Assembly (NCBI RefSeq): GCF_014892515.1
Contig: NZ_JADBGR010000107.1
Coordinates: 332,809 to 396,808 of the forward strand
Length of the DNA stretch: 64,000 bases
Reading direction: 5' to 3'
Origin: Myceligenerans pegani
GTDB lineage: Bacteria > Actinomycetota > Actinomycetes > Actinomycetales > Cellulomonadaceae
Made by a program: the position numbers and the translations under genes. Of this stretch, positions 7,758 to 15,457 are shown piece by piece (within the stretch, counting starts at the first letter, position 1; every line of letters starts with the position of its first letter). The notes under the pieces were generated by a model that was not told the DNA's origin, ran no database searches, and saw nothing but the letters and a program-made list of their open reading frames with translations.

Positions 7758-8630
7758 ATGACCTACCCCACCGACCGTCCCGCCACCTGGTTCGTCACCG
7801 GAGCCTCCCGTGGCCTCGGACTGGAGCTCGTCCAGCAGCTGCTCCGGCGCGGCGACAACGTCGCGGCCACCACGCGCTCCACGGAGCGCCTGACCGCCGC
7901 GCTGCACGAGACCGACACCTTGCGGCTGCTGCCCCTCCAGGTCGACCTCGCCGACCAGGCCCAGGTCGACCGGGCGGTGGCGACCACCAGGGAACGCTTC
8001 GGCGACCTCGACGTCGTCGTGAACAACGCCGGCTACGGATACCTCGGCGCCGTCGAGGAGGTCCCGGACGCCGACGCGCGCGCCATGTTCGACGTCCAGG
8101 TCTTCGGCGTCTGGAACGTGCTGCGCGCCGTGCTGCCGGGCTTCCGCGAGAGGCGTGCCGGGCACGTCATCAACGTGTCCTCGATCGTCGGGCTGCTTCC
8201 CTTCCCTGGCTGGAGCCTGTACGCGGCCGGCAAGTTCGCCCTGGAGGCGATCAGCGAGTCGCTGGCCGCCGAGGTCGCCGACCACGGCATCAAGGTCAAC
8301 CTGATCGAGCCCGGCTACATGCGCACCGACTTCCTGCGGCCCGTGTCCCTCGGCCTTCCGACCTCGACCAGCGACGCCTACCCGGCGATCCGCGAGATGG
8401 TCGACCAGCACCTGCGGATGCCCGGCTCCCAGCTCGGCGACCCGGCGAAGGCCGCCGACGCGATCATCACCGTCGCGACCACGGGCGACGCACCGCTCCA
8501 CCAGCTGCTCGGCTCCGACTCGCTGTCCCTGGCGGCCACGCGCATCCAGGCTCTCACGGACGACGTCGAAGCCTCTCGCGCCCTCGCCACGACCACCGAC
8601 ATCCCCGCCGCCGGGCCCACCGGCGCCTGA
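7758..8630 (+). CDS. Short-chain dehydrogenase/reductase
   Basis: The 290-aa classical SDR has the cofactor motif TGASRGLG, the NNAG motif, a catalytic serine in INVSSIVG and the YAAGK catalytic pair. FVTGASRGLGLELVQQLLRRG favours NADP(H) by general family rules, but this is not certain. The ATG at 7758 follows GAGGAGA. It diverges from the MmyB-type regulator, and a strong hairpin follows its stop. The substrate is unknown. Confidence 0.85.
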   Translation: MTYPTDRPATWFVTGASRGLGLELVQQLLRRGDNVAATTRSTERLTAALHETDTLRLLPLQVDLADQAQVDRAVATTRERFGDLDVVVNNAGYGYLGAVEEVPDADARAMFDVQVFGVWNVLRAVLPGFRERRAGHVINVSSIVGLLPFPGWSLYAAGKFALEAISESLAAEVADHGIKVNLIEPGYMRTDFLRPVSLGLPTSTSDAYPAIREMVDQHLRMPGSQLGDPAKAADAIITVATTGDAPLHQLLGSDSLSLAATRIQALTDDVEASRALATTTDIPAAGPTGA

Positions 8631-8636
8631 ACCGCA

Positions 8637-8693
8637 CCGGGCCGCGAGGTCCCGCCGGGGGCGACAGGCGCTTCGCGGGACCTCGCGGCCCGG
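8637..8693 (+). terminator. Terminator-like hairpin after the SDR gene
   Basis: Positions 8637-8655 and 8675-8693 are perfectly complementary over 19 bp with a 19-nt loop, starting 7 nt after the SDR stop. There is no T-run, as is common in very GC-rich actinobacteria. Confidence 0.7.
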
Positions 8694-8755
8694 CGACAGC
8701 TGTGGATCGCGTCCAGCCGCAGTACCCGTCCGCGCACGGGTCTTTGCATCGAGCA

Positions 8756-8774
8756 AACGATAACCGTTATCGTT
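8756..8774. promoter_or_regulatory. Perfect 9-1-9 palindrome, Zur/Fur-type box candidate
   Basis: AACGATAACCGTTATCGTT is a perfect palindrome in an otherwise GC-rich gap, 78 bp upstream of the methyltransferase start. Its odd-centred AT-containing layout is like Fur/Zur-family boxes, and a Fur-family gene lies 2 kb away. A TetR site is an alternative. Confidence 0.5.
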
Positions 8775-8851
8775 CCTGATCATGGGGACGGGGATGCGTG
8801 CCGAGGCGAGAGTCGTACGAGCGCCGGGCAGGAACCACGAAGGAGGTACGG

Positions 8852-9616
8852 ATGGATCCCGCTGAGTTCTGGTCCACCGGCGACTACGCCGTCGTCGGCG
8901 ATCTGTGGGCGCAACCCGGCCGCGATCTCGCCGCAACGCTGCCCGTCCAGGGGCGCGACGTCGTCGATCTGGCCACGGGCACCGGCATCACCGCGATCGC
9001 CGCCGCCCTGCACGGGGCGCGATCGGTGGTGGGCGTGGACGTGACCCCCGGCCTGCTGCGGGAGGCCGCGCGCCGCGCCGACGCCGCCGGGGCCGACGTC
9101 ACCTGGCTGACCGCCGACTTCACCACCGTGCCCCTGCCCGACCACTCCGCCGACCTGGTGACCTCCACCTTCGGCATCGTGTTCGCCGCCGACCCCGCCG
9201 CCGCCCTGGCCGAGGCGCGACGCCTGACCCGGCCCGGTGGCCGGATCGTCTTCACCAGCTGGTCCACCGACGGCCTCTTCGGCCGCGTCCGCCGGACCCT
9301 GGCACCGTTCTTCCCCGGCGCGCCCGAGCCATGGCACGAGCGCCCGGACGGCATCCGCACCGTCGCGGGCGCGGACGCGCAGGTGAGCGAGGAATCGTTC
9401 GACATGACCGTCGAGTCACCCGAACGATTCGTGACACTGCTCGAACAGCACAGCGCGCCGATCATCCTCGGCGCCGCGAGCCTGGGCGGCACCTGGCCCG
9501 AGGCCCGCGAGCAGCTCGTGGCCACGGTGCGCGACGCCGCCGGGCAGGCCGGCGAGCCGACCGACGGCGGCATCCGGCTCCCGGTCGGCTACCTGCGCAC
9601 CACCCTCAGGTACTGA
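8852..9616 (+). CDS. SAM-dependent methyltransferase, class I
   Basis: The 254-aa protein carries the class I SAM-binding motif VVDLATGTGITAIAAA (about residues 33-48), the acidic end of strand 2 in VVGVDVTPGLL and the post-motif RLTRPGGRIVFTSW. It resembles UbiE-type small-molecule methyltransferases, but the substrate is unknown. The ATG at 8852 follows GAAGGAGG. A perfect palindrome sits upstream. The gene converges on and overlaps by 11 nt the 3' end of the COG0523 GTPase gene, so a shared metal response is plausible but unproven. Confidence 0.85.
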   Translation: MDPAEFWSTGDYAVVGDLWAQPGRDLAATLPVQGRDVVDLATGTGITAIAAALHGARSVVGVDVTPGLLREAARRADAAGADVTWLTADFTTVPLPDHSADLVTSTFGIVFAADPAAALAEARRLTRPGGRIVFTSWSTDGLFGRVRRTLAPFFPGAPEPWHERPDGIRTVAGADAQVSEESFDMTVESPERFVTLLEQHSAPIILGAASLGGTWPEAREQLVATVRDAAGQAGEPTDGGIRLPVGYLRTTLRY

Positions 9617-10619
9617 GGCGCCGGTACCGCTGCAGGCGGGCGAAGCCCCTGGCGTCGGGACGGAGGGCGGGCTCCAGGGCCTGCTCCAGGCCGCGCCGCA
9701 CAGCGCCCGTGTCCAGCCGCATCCCGATCGCGACCAGCTCTCCGCCGTCGTCGGGCGGGCGTACCGAGGCCACGTGCACCGACCGCCCCACGACGTTGAC
9801 CAGGTAGCCGCGCACGGTCCGGCCCGTGTGCACGGACACCCGGCCCTTGATCCGGTAGGCACCCGACGGCGGGTCCTCCAGCACGTCGACCAGCCGGGAC
9901 GGGCTGATCGACGCGGTCGCGCGCACGCTCACGGCGTCGGCGTGCTGGTGGTCGTGCGCGTGCTCGTCACGGAGCAGCGCGGCGATCGGCAGCTGGTCCT
10001 GCGGGTCCTGCCGCGAGGCGGCGTCGTACACGAGCGCCGGGTCCAGTCGGCCGCGGGACGTCGCCACGACGTGCGCCCGGGGGTTGACCTCCCGGACCCG
10101 GGCCGCGACGCGCGCCACGACCCGCTCCCGGTCGCCCGGCGCCGGCAGGTCGGTCTTGTTGACCACGACCAGCGAGGTCGCCCGGTACCGGGCCGGCGGC
10201 ATCCCGCCCGTGTCGACCGTGCGGAAGTGCTCCACCGCGTCGACGACGTCGACCACTCCCCCGGGACGTACCCGCTCCGCCCCGCTGAACCGGATCATGC
10301 GCGCGAGTGCGACCGGGTCGGCCACGCCACTGGCCTCCACGATCACGACGTCGAGCGCCAGGCGCGGGCTGGTCAGCCGCTCCAGCGCGTCGTCGAGCTC
10401 GCTCGTGTCGGACAGGTGGCACAGGCAGCCCCCGGAGATCGACACCGGCTCGTCGACCTGTCCGGTCACGAGTCCGGCGTCCACGTTGATCTCCCCGAAG
10501 TCGTTCACCACCACCCCGACCCGCGCACCCGGCTGCCGCAACAGATGGTTCAGCACCGTCGTCTTCCCGGCACCGAGATGGCCGGCCAGCACGACCACCG
10601 GAACCCGGCTCCGCCTCAC
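9606..10619 (-). CDS. COG0523-family GTPase, metal chaperone
   Basis: This is a G3E GTPase of 337 aa, a family that delivers or allocates metals such as zinc. It has Walker A GHLGAGKTT (residues 13-21), the GGCLC motif at 63-67, NKTD for guanine recognition (about 173), a His-rich run DEHAHDHQH (about 237) and a CobW C-terminal domain. The usual CxCC metal motif reads C65-L-C67-H68, with His in place of the last Cys. The GTG start overlaps the stop of a 78-aa gene as GTGA, and zur lies upstream. The operon and the box in front of zur imply expression under zinc limitation. Confidence 0.88.
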   Translation of the reverse strand: MRRSRVPVVVLAGHLGAGKTTVLNHLLRQPGARVGVVVNDFGEINVDAGLVTGQVDEPVSISGGCLCHLSDTSELDDALERLTSPRLALDVVIVEASGVADPVALARMIRFSGAERVRPGGVVDVVDAVEHFRTVDTGGMPPARYRATSLVVVNKTDLPAPGDRERVVARVAARVREVNPRAHVVATSRGRLDPALVYDAASRQDPQDQLPIAALLRDEHAHDHQHADAVSVRATASISPSRLVDVLEDPPSGAYRIKGRVSVHTGRTVRGYLVNVVGRSVHVASVRPPDDGGELVAIGMRLDTGAVRRGLEQALEPALRPDARGFARLQRYRRLST

Positions 10620-10852
10620 CGCAGGAGCCTCCAGGACTTCTCGAACTCCCGCTCTCGCTGCCGCCTGGACCGTCGCTCGGCGTCACGCCGTCGAGCGACC
10701 TCGCGATCAGCGGGCCGGCGGGCCGGCGGTCGATCGCCGAACAGGCCGCCGATCACGCGCACGACAACCGCCCGGACCTCGGTCCATGCCTGTGCCCAGG
10801 TCTCCGTCGATGTCTCGATACCCCGGACAGGAGCAACGACGACGCTGACCAT
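10616..10852 (-). CDS. Small basic protein between zur and the GTPase
   Basis: The 78-aa product has a short hydrophobic N-terminal half (MVSVVVAPVRGIET) and a very Arg-rich C-terminal half (RREREFEKSWRLLR-like) that is probably helical. I recognise no family. The ATG at 10852 follows GGGAGGAAC, and its TGA overlaps the GTG of the GTPase gene. Coupling on both sides indicates a genuine gene of the zinc operon. No Cys or His cluster is visible, so direct metal binding is unlikely. Confidence 0.6.
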   Translation of the reverse strand: MVSVVVAPVRGIETSTETWAQAWTEVRAVVVRVIGGLFGDRPPARRPADREVARRRDAERRSRRQREREFEKSWRLLR

Positions 10853-10879
10853 GACCGTTCCTCCCCTCTCCATGCGTCT

Positions 10880-11305
10880 TCAGGTCGTGTCTCTCGCATC
10901 GCCGCCGCTGTCCGCCGTGCAGTCGGCGCAGCGCCCGAAGACCTCCAGCAGGTGCCGCACGAGCGTGAACCCGTTCTCCGTGGCCGCGGCGCGCAGCCAT
11001 GCCTCGTCGGGCGGATCGAGTTCGACCGCCTTCCCGCAGACCTCGCACACCAGGTGGTGGTGATGTCGGCCGGTCTCGCACGCGCGGTAGTACTGCGCGC
11101 TGTGCACGAGGATCGTGTCCGCGCGGCCGAGGTCGGTGAGCGCGGACAGATGCCGGTAGACGGTGGAGAGCCCCACCGGCGTGCCCTCGTCGTGGAGCCG
11201 GCGGTGAAGCTGCTGGGCCGTGACGAAGCCGTCGGAGCGCTGCAGAGCGCGCTGCACCGTCGACCGCTGCAGCGTGCCGCGCGTGACGCTCTTCTGCTGA
11301 GGCAC
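10880..11305 (-). CDS. zur: Fur-family regulator, probably Zur
   Basis: The 141-aa protein has the Fur winged helix (about residues 8-80; FVTAQQLHRRLHDEG, VGLSTVYRHLSAL) and a metal-binding dimerisation domain with RHHHHLVCEVCGK and a closing CADC. These supply the structural zinc Cys pairs and the sensory His/Cys site. The GTG at 11305 follows GAGGAGGTGG. Zur rather than Fur is inferred because the operon encodes a COG0523 GTPase and no iron genes. A Zur/Fur box lies upstream at 11,437-11,451, which suggests autoregulation. Confidence 0.85.
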   Translation of the reverse strand: MPQQKSVTRGTLQRSTVQRALQRSDGFVTAQQLHRRLHDEGTPVGLSTVYRHLSALTDLGRADTILVHSAQYYRACETGRHHHHLVCEVCGKAVELDPPDEAWLRAAATENGFTLVRHLLEVFGRCADCTADSGGDARDTT

Positions 11306-11436
11306 TCCGCCACCTCCTCCTCGGCGCACCGGCCACGACCCTCGTCGCCCGGCCGGCGGATGCGCCGGCCTCAGCGGGCGGCGACGGGCGAGCAGCAGTC
11401 CGGCTCCGGTTCGTCGTGTCGGCTCGATCGACTTAT

Positions 11437-11451
11437 TGTGAATGATTCTCA
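11437..11451 (-). promoter_or_regulatory. Zur/Fur box upstream of zur
   Basis: Read leftward, TGAGAATCATTCACA is a 7-1-7 inverted repeat with one mismatch, close to the known actinobacterial Zur/Fur pattern. It overlaps an ACAATA -10-like hexamer, so bound repressor would cover the promoter. It lies about 130 bp before the GTG start. Confidence 0.7.
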
Positions 11452-11574
11452 GCCTCATCTAAGCCCTCGAGGCGGAGCATGTCAACGGGTGACGACACGC
11501 GGTCGCAGGTGGCGTGGGGTCGCGCCGCAGGGCCGACCACCCGGGCACGGCGCGGGCCGGCGCCGCCCGACGAC

Positions 11575-11600
11575 GGGCGCGGCCACGATGAGCCGCGCCC
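11575..11600 (-). terminator. Hairpin after the SDR gene
   Basis: GGGCGCGGC (11575-11583) and GCCGCGCCC (11592-11600) form a perfect 9-bp stem with an 8-nt loop, 21 nt past the stop of the leftward SDR gene. Confidence 0.5.
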
Positions 11601-11620
11601 GCTGCCCGGATCGGGTCGCC

Positions 11621-12646
11621 TCAGCCCTCGAGCAGTTGCTCGCTCAGGGTCCAGAGTCGCCGGGCGGACTCCGGGTCGATCGCGTGGGGCGCGACGTCGG
11701 TGGGCGGCGGACCATCGAACTCGGTGGTCGGGGGCGTGTCGTCGACCGGGGAGATGTCGTTGTCCTTGAGGTAGACGCCCCCGATGCCGGCGAGCAGCGG
11801 GCTCGTGGCCGCGAGGACCGCGGTGGCGGCCCCCTGCGCCGGGGTCTTGAGCCCTTGCTCGGGGGCGATGACCGGGTTGCCGGCGTCGTCGAACAGGCCC
11901 TGTGCCCGCAGCATCGCCATCCAGTCCTCCGGCTGCTCCGGCGCCTCGCCCGCGCCGCGCGCCGGCCCCAGGTTCGTGGTGGCGATGATGCCGGGGTGGA
12001 CGACGTAGCCGCGGATCCCGTCGCCGGACCAGCGACGGTCGAGTTCGACCGTGAACAGCACGTTGGCGGTCTTGGACTGGCCGTAGGCGAGGTGCCCGTC
12101 GTAGTCGGTGCGCTCGAAGTTCGGGTCGTCCCAGCGGATGTCGGCCAGCCGGTGCGCGCCGGAGGTCATCGTCACGACCCGTGCGCCGCCCGCCGCGCGC
12201 AGGGCGGGCAGCAGGCCGTTGGTGAGCTGGAAGTGGCCGAGGTGGTTGGCCGCGAAGTGGTACTCGTACCCGCGGGCGTCCCGCGCCAGCGGGCCGCCCA
12301 TGACCCCGGCGTTGTTGATCAGGATGTGCAGCGGGCGCCCGGAATCGCGGTAGCGGGCCGCGAAGGCGTCGATCGAGGCGGGGTCGACCAGGTCGAGCCG
12401 GCCGGTCTCGACGCGTTCGATGCCCTCGACGGCGGCCGCAGCCCGGTCCGGGTTCCTGGCGGCGATCATGACCGACGCCCCGGCCCGGCTGAGTCCGCGG
12501 GTCATCTCGCGGCCGAGGCCGGTGTGGCCGCCGGTGATGATCACGTTGGTGCCCGTCAGGTCGATACCGGCCAGGACGTCGTCGACGGTGGAGGCGGCGG
12601 TGAAGCCGGTGCCGATGGGCTTCTGCTTGCTCGTCGTGTCTGTCAT
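11621..12646 (-). CDS. Short-chain dehydrogenase, retinol-dehydrogenase-like
   Basis: The 341-aa SDR has ITGGHTGLG for cofactor binding, LINNAGVMG, a serine in TMTSGAH and YGQSK as the catalytic Tyr/Lys pair. The insert around YEYHFAANHLGHFQL and the long C-terminal tail fit the retinol-dehydrogenase/WW-oxidoreductase-like group common in actinobacteria. The substrate cannot be inferred. The ATG at 12646 has no strong ribosome binding site. It lies downstream of, and in the same orientation as, a TetR gene across 186 bp with no recognisable feature. That TetR may control it as well as the divergent SDR. Confidence 0.8.
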   Translation of the reverse strand: MTDTTSKQKPIGTGFTAASTVDDVLAGIDLTGTNVIITGGHTGLGREMTRGLSRAGASVMIAARNPDRAAAAVEGIERVETGRLDLVDPASIDAFAARYRDSGRPLHILINNAGVMGGPLARDARGYEYHFAANHLGHFQLTNGLLPALRAAGGARVVTMTSGAHRLADIRWDDPNFERTDYDGHLAYGQSKTANVLFTVELDRRWSGDGIRGYVVHPGIIATTNLGPARGAGEAPEQPEDWMAMLRAQGLFDDAGNPVIAPEQGLKTPAQGAATAVLAATSPLLAGIGGVYLKDNDISPVDDTPPTTEFDGPPPTDVAPHAIDPESARRLWTLSEQLLEG

Positions 12647-12832
12647 GGGAACCAGCGTGCCGCTGGACGATCAGACGTTGAATAGCTGTCAGTCTGGATT
12701 TCTTGCGCGAGAGTACGGGAACCGCCGCGGACCTGTCGACCGCCGGCATCGGAACGGTCACCCGCGAAGAGAGGGTGCGGGCACCGCGGCCCTTCTCGCG
12801 CGGTACGCGGCCGGCCCGATACCGCGGCCGCG

Positions 12833-13450
12833 TCAGGCGATCGCGTCCATGGCGCGGTCCAGGATCACGGAGAGCTTCACGCCGGGTCGCTCGCCCGTGG
12901 TCCACGCCGTGAGTGCCGCGTGCACGCATGCGAGCGACGCGCCGACCAGAGCGTCGACCCGAGGGTCGGCACGGTCGTCCGGATCGGCCCCCAGCCTGCG
13001 CGATACCTCTGCCCGCAGCAGTTCGTGCCAGCGCGCGTTCTTCTCCTGGTGCCGGGCGAGCAGCGCAGGAGTGGTCACGACCAGGCGCGTCAGGAGCCGG
13101 ACGCGTTCGTCGTCCGCCTCGTACTTCTCGATCAGCGGATCCAGCGCGCGCCGCATCGCCGTCCACGGCGTCTCGCTGTCAGGCCGGGCGACCAACGCCT
13201 CGCGCAGATCCTCTCCGGCATCCAGCGTCAGCCCGAAGAGCGCGTCCTCCTTGGACGGGAAGTACCTGAAGAAGGTGCTGCGGGAGATCTCGGCGGCAGC
13301 GCAGATGTCCTCGACCGTCGTCCGCTCGTAGCCCCGCTCCAGCATCAGATCCCCCGCGATCGCGGCCACCTCGGCCCGCATCGCCTGCCGCGCGCGGGCT
13401 CGGGCGCCGCTCCTGATTCTGCTCGGACTCACCTCGACGTGGGGACTCAC
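12833..13450 (-). CDS. TetR-family repressor
   Basis: The 205-aa protein has a TetR DNA-binding domain (about residues 22-72: ERTTVEDICAAAEISRSTFFRYFPSKEDAL) and a helical ligand domain without a recognisable subfamily. The GTG at 13450 has no Shine-Dalgarno but lies 6 nt after TACCAT, so translation is probably leaderless. It diverges from the SDR at 13,523 across 72 bp and most likely represses it. Confidence 0.85.
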   Translation of the reverse strand: MSPHVEVSPSRIRSGARARARQAMRAEVAAIAGDLMLERGYERTTVEDICAAAEISRSTFFRYFPSKEDALFGLTLDAGEDLREALVARPDSETPWTAMRRALDPLIEKYEADDERVRLLTRLVVTTPALLARHQEKNARWHELLRAEVSRRLGADPDDRADPRVDALVGASLACVHAALTAWTTGERPGVKLSVILDRAMDAIA

Positions 13451-13456
13451 ACCGAC

Positions 13457-13483
13457 ATGGTACTACCGATCAAATCTGGTACT
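13457..13483. promoter_or_regulatory. Divergent promoter with TGGTACT direct repeats
   Basis: TGGTACT occurs at 13458-13464 and 13477-13483. The left copy overlaps the TACCAT -10 of the TetR gene and the right copy overlaps a TACTGT -10 candidate for the SDR. Binding of the TetR product here would cover both promoters. Confidence 0.45.
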
Positions 13484-13522
13484 GTGTCTCATGTTTGGAA
13501 CCCAATCCTCCAGGAGCCCGGC

Positions 13523-14383
13523 ATGTCCAAGAAGATGACCATCGTGATCACCGGAGCCAGCGACGGCATCGGCGCCGCGGCGACACGCAGACTGCACGCC
13601 GACGGGCACACCGTCGTCGCGGTCGGGCGCTCAGCCGACAAGACCCGCGCGATCGGTCGGGAGCTCGGGATCCAGACCCACGTCGCGGACTTCACCCGCC
13701 TGCACGAGGTCGAGCGTCTTGCCGCCGAGCTCGCCGCGGCGCATCCGCGCATCGACGTCCTCGTGAACAACGCCGGCGGCGTCTTCGGCGCGCGCACCGT
13801 CACCGGCGACGGGTTCGAGAAGACGTTCCAGGTCAACGTCCTCGCGCCGGTCCTGCTGACCCGCCTGCTCCTGGACACGCTGGTCACCTCGCGCGCATCG
13901 GTGGTGCAGACCTCGAGCACGGTGCGGTTCGCCGGCACGATCGACCTGGACGATCTCGGGCACGAACGCAACTACGAGCCGGCGCGCGCCTACAGCGCCG
14001 CGAAGCTCGAGAACATCCTCTTCACCACGGAGCTCCACCGCCGCTACCACGCGGCGGGCATCAGCGCGGCCTCCTTCTACCCTGGCAACGTCTCGACGAA
14101 CTTCGCGTCGGAGACCACCAACCCCATCATGCGTGCGGTTCGCTTCCTCGACACCCGTACGCCGTTCGGTTCGCTCCTGCTCTCCACTCCCGCCGAAGGA
14201 GCCGACCAGATCGTCTGGCTCGCCACGGGCACCCCGGGCATCGACTGGCACTCAGGGAGCTACTACTACAAGCGCCGAGCCAGCACTCCCCGCAACGCCC
14301 AGGCGCGCGACGCCGACTTCGCCCGCCGGTTCTGGGAACGCACCGAGTCCCTGCTCGCCGGGCACCTCACCAACCGCACATAG
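13523..14383 (+). CDS. Short-chain dehydrogenase/reductase
   Basis: The 286-aa SDR has ITGASDGIG for the dinucleotide, VNNAG, SST and YSAAK catalytic residues, and a C-terminal segment with WHSGSYYYKRR. The ATG at 13523 follows CAGGAG. It is expressed divergently from the TetR gene and is probably its main target. Together with the SDR at 11,621 it brackets the regulator. The substrate is unknown. Confidence 0.82.
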   Translation: MSKKMTIVITGASDGIGAAATRRLHADGHTVVAVGRSADKTRAIGRELGIQTHVADFTRLHEVERLAAELAAAHPRIDVLVNNAGGVFGARTVTGDGFEKTFQVNVLAPVLLTRLLLDTLVTSRASVVQTSSTVRFAGTIDLDDLGHERNYEPARAYSAAKLENILFTTELHRRYHAAGISAASFYPGNVSTNFASETTNPIMRAVRFLDTRTPFGSLLLSTPAEGADQIVWLATGTPGIDWHSGSYYYKRRASTPRNAQARDADFARRFWERTESLLAGHLTNRT

Positions 14384-14467
14384 GACCGGAGCCGAGCCCG
14401 CGCCCGGGGCAACGGTCCGGCACGGGACAGGGCGACGGCGCCAGGGCAGAGCCCTGCCCGATGCCTT

Positions 14468-14491
14468 GGCCAGATTCAGGCGATTCTGGCC
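14468..14491. promoter_or_regulatory. Inverted repeat upstream of the DJ-1/PfpI gene
   Basis: GGCCAGA (14468-14474) and TCTGGCC (14485-14491) form a perfect 7-bp inverted repeat with a 10-nt spacer, about 70 bp before the start codon. It is a candidate operator with no identified regulator. Confidence 0.35.
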
Positions 14492-14563
14492 TGGATCGCC
14501 ATTGTGTGTGCCATGAGGCGACAGCAAGGATGGGAGCACCCGCCCGCCGAAAGGAAAGCTTCC

Positions 14564-15223
14564 ATGCCTCAGCTCCGCGCCCAGTTCGTGCTCTTCGACG
14601 GGTTCGACCCGCTCGACGTCGTCGCCCCGTTCGAGGCGCTGACCGCCGGCAGCGACCTCCTCGGCGGAGAGCTCGCGGTAGAACTCGTCAGCGCGAGCGG
14701 TCCCGGCCTCGTGCGATCAGGCACGCCTCAGCTGTCCCTCACGGCCGTCGCGGCACTCGACCCCGACGCGCCCGGCTACGTGCTCGTGCCCGGAGCAGTC
14801 GGGCCTGTCGACGGCGATCCGGAGGCCGGTGACGAGACCATCCCCGTCCTGCTGGGCCGGTTCGCGTCGAGCGGCGCGATGCCGCTCGTGCGCCGCGCCC
14901 TCGGCAACTCCGACGTCACCGTCGCGGCCTACTGCGGTGGCTCGCTCGCGCTCGCGATGGCCGGCCTCCTCGAGGGCCGAACGGCCACCACGCACGCGCT
15001 CGGTATCGACATGCTCGGCGCCGCCGGCGTGAACGCCGTGCGGGCACGTGTGGTCGACGACGGCGACCTCATCAGCGGCGGCGGTGTCACCTCCGGCTTG
15101 GACGTCGCGCTCTACCTGCTCGAGCGCGATTTCGGCTCGCACACCGCACACGCGGTCGAGGAACTGTTCGAGTACGAGCGCCGCGGGATCACCTGGAAGA
15201 GCGAGCGCCCGCTCGCAGCGTGA
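14564..15223 (+). CDS. DJ-1/PfpI family protein
   Basis: The 219-aa protein has the class I glutamine amidotransferase-like fold of DJ-1/PfpI, with LFDGFDPLDVVAPFE near the N-terminus and the nucleophile elbow AAYCGGSLALA (Cys124). Such proteins act as glyoxalases, deglycases, isocyanide hydratases or ligand sensors. No AraC domain is fused, so it is not a GlxA-type regulator. The ATG at 14564 follows AAAGGAAAG. The neighbours give no pathway. Confidence 0.8.
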   Translation: MPQLRAQFVLFDGFDPLDVVAPFEALTAGSDLLGGELAVELVSASGPGLVRSGTPQLSLTAVAALDPDAPGYVLVPGAVGPVDGDPEAGDETIPVLLGRFASSGAMPLVRRALGNSDVTVAAYCGGSLALAMAGLLEGRTATTHALGIDMLGAAGVNAVRARVVDDGDLISGGGVTSGLDVALYLLERDFGSHTAHAVEELFEYERRGITWKSERPLAA

Positions 15224-15393
15224 TCGCTCCCGGGGCGAGCTCACCCGGCGGGCCCGACCGGCCTCTGGCAACCGTCTGCCATTCGGGGCGATCGCCCGGT
15301 GGCGCGGCGGCCAGGAAGCCGCAGGTCGGGGGCCGCTGTGCCGTACTATCGGGGAAATCATGAGGTGGGCCCTCCGGCGCAGGAGGTGTGCAT

Positions 15394-15418
15394 CCGCTTG
15401 CCTCCACGGGGCAAGCGG
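15394..15418. promoter_or_regulatory. Perfect inverted repeat before the LacI gene
   Basis: CCGCTTGCC (15394-15402) and GGCAAGCGG (15410-15418) form a perfect 9-bp inverted repeat with a 7-nt spacer, 40 nt before the LacI start. It could be an autoregulatory operator or a leader hairpin. Confidence 0.45.
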
Positions 15419-15457
15419 GCAGAGGGTCACGACGGACGCAACAGAGGAATGGCCGCG

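Noticed and set aside
11433-13166. A 577-codon leftward frame across the SDR and TetR genes
   Set aside because: The composition is Arg/Gly/His-rich and no motif is seen. The SDR and TetR frames explain the region.
15299-15457. An in-frame N-terminal extension of the LacI gene
   Set aside because: It crosses a hairpin and has atypical composition. The helix-turn-helix starts near the chosen ATG.
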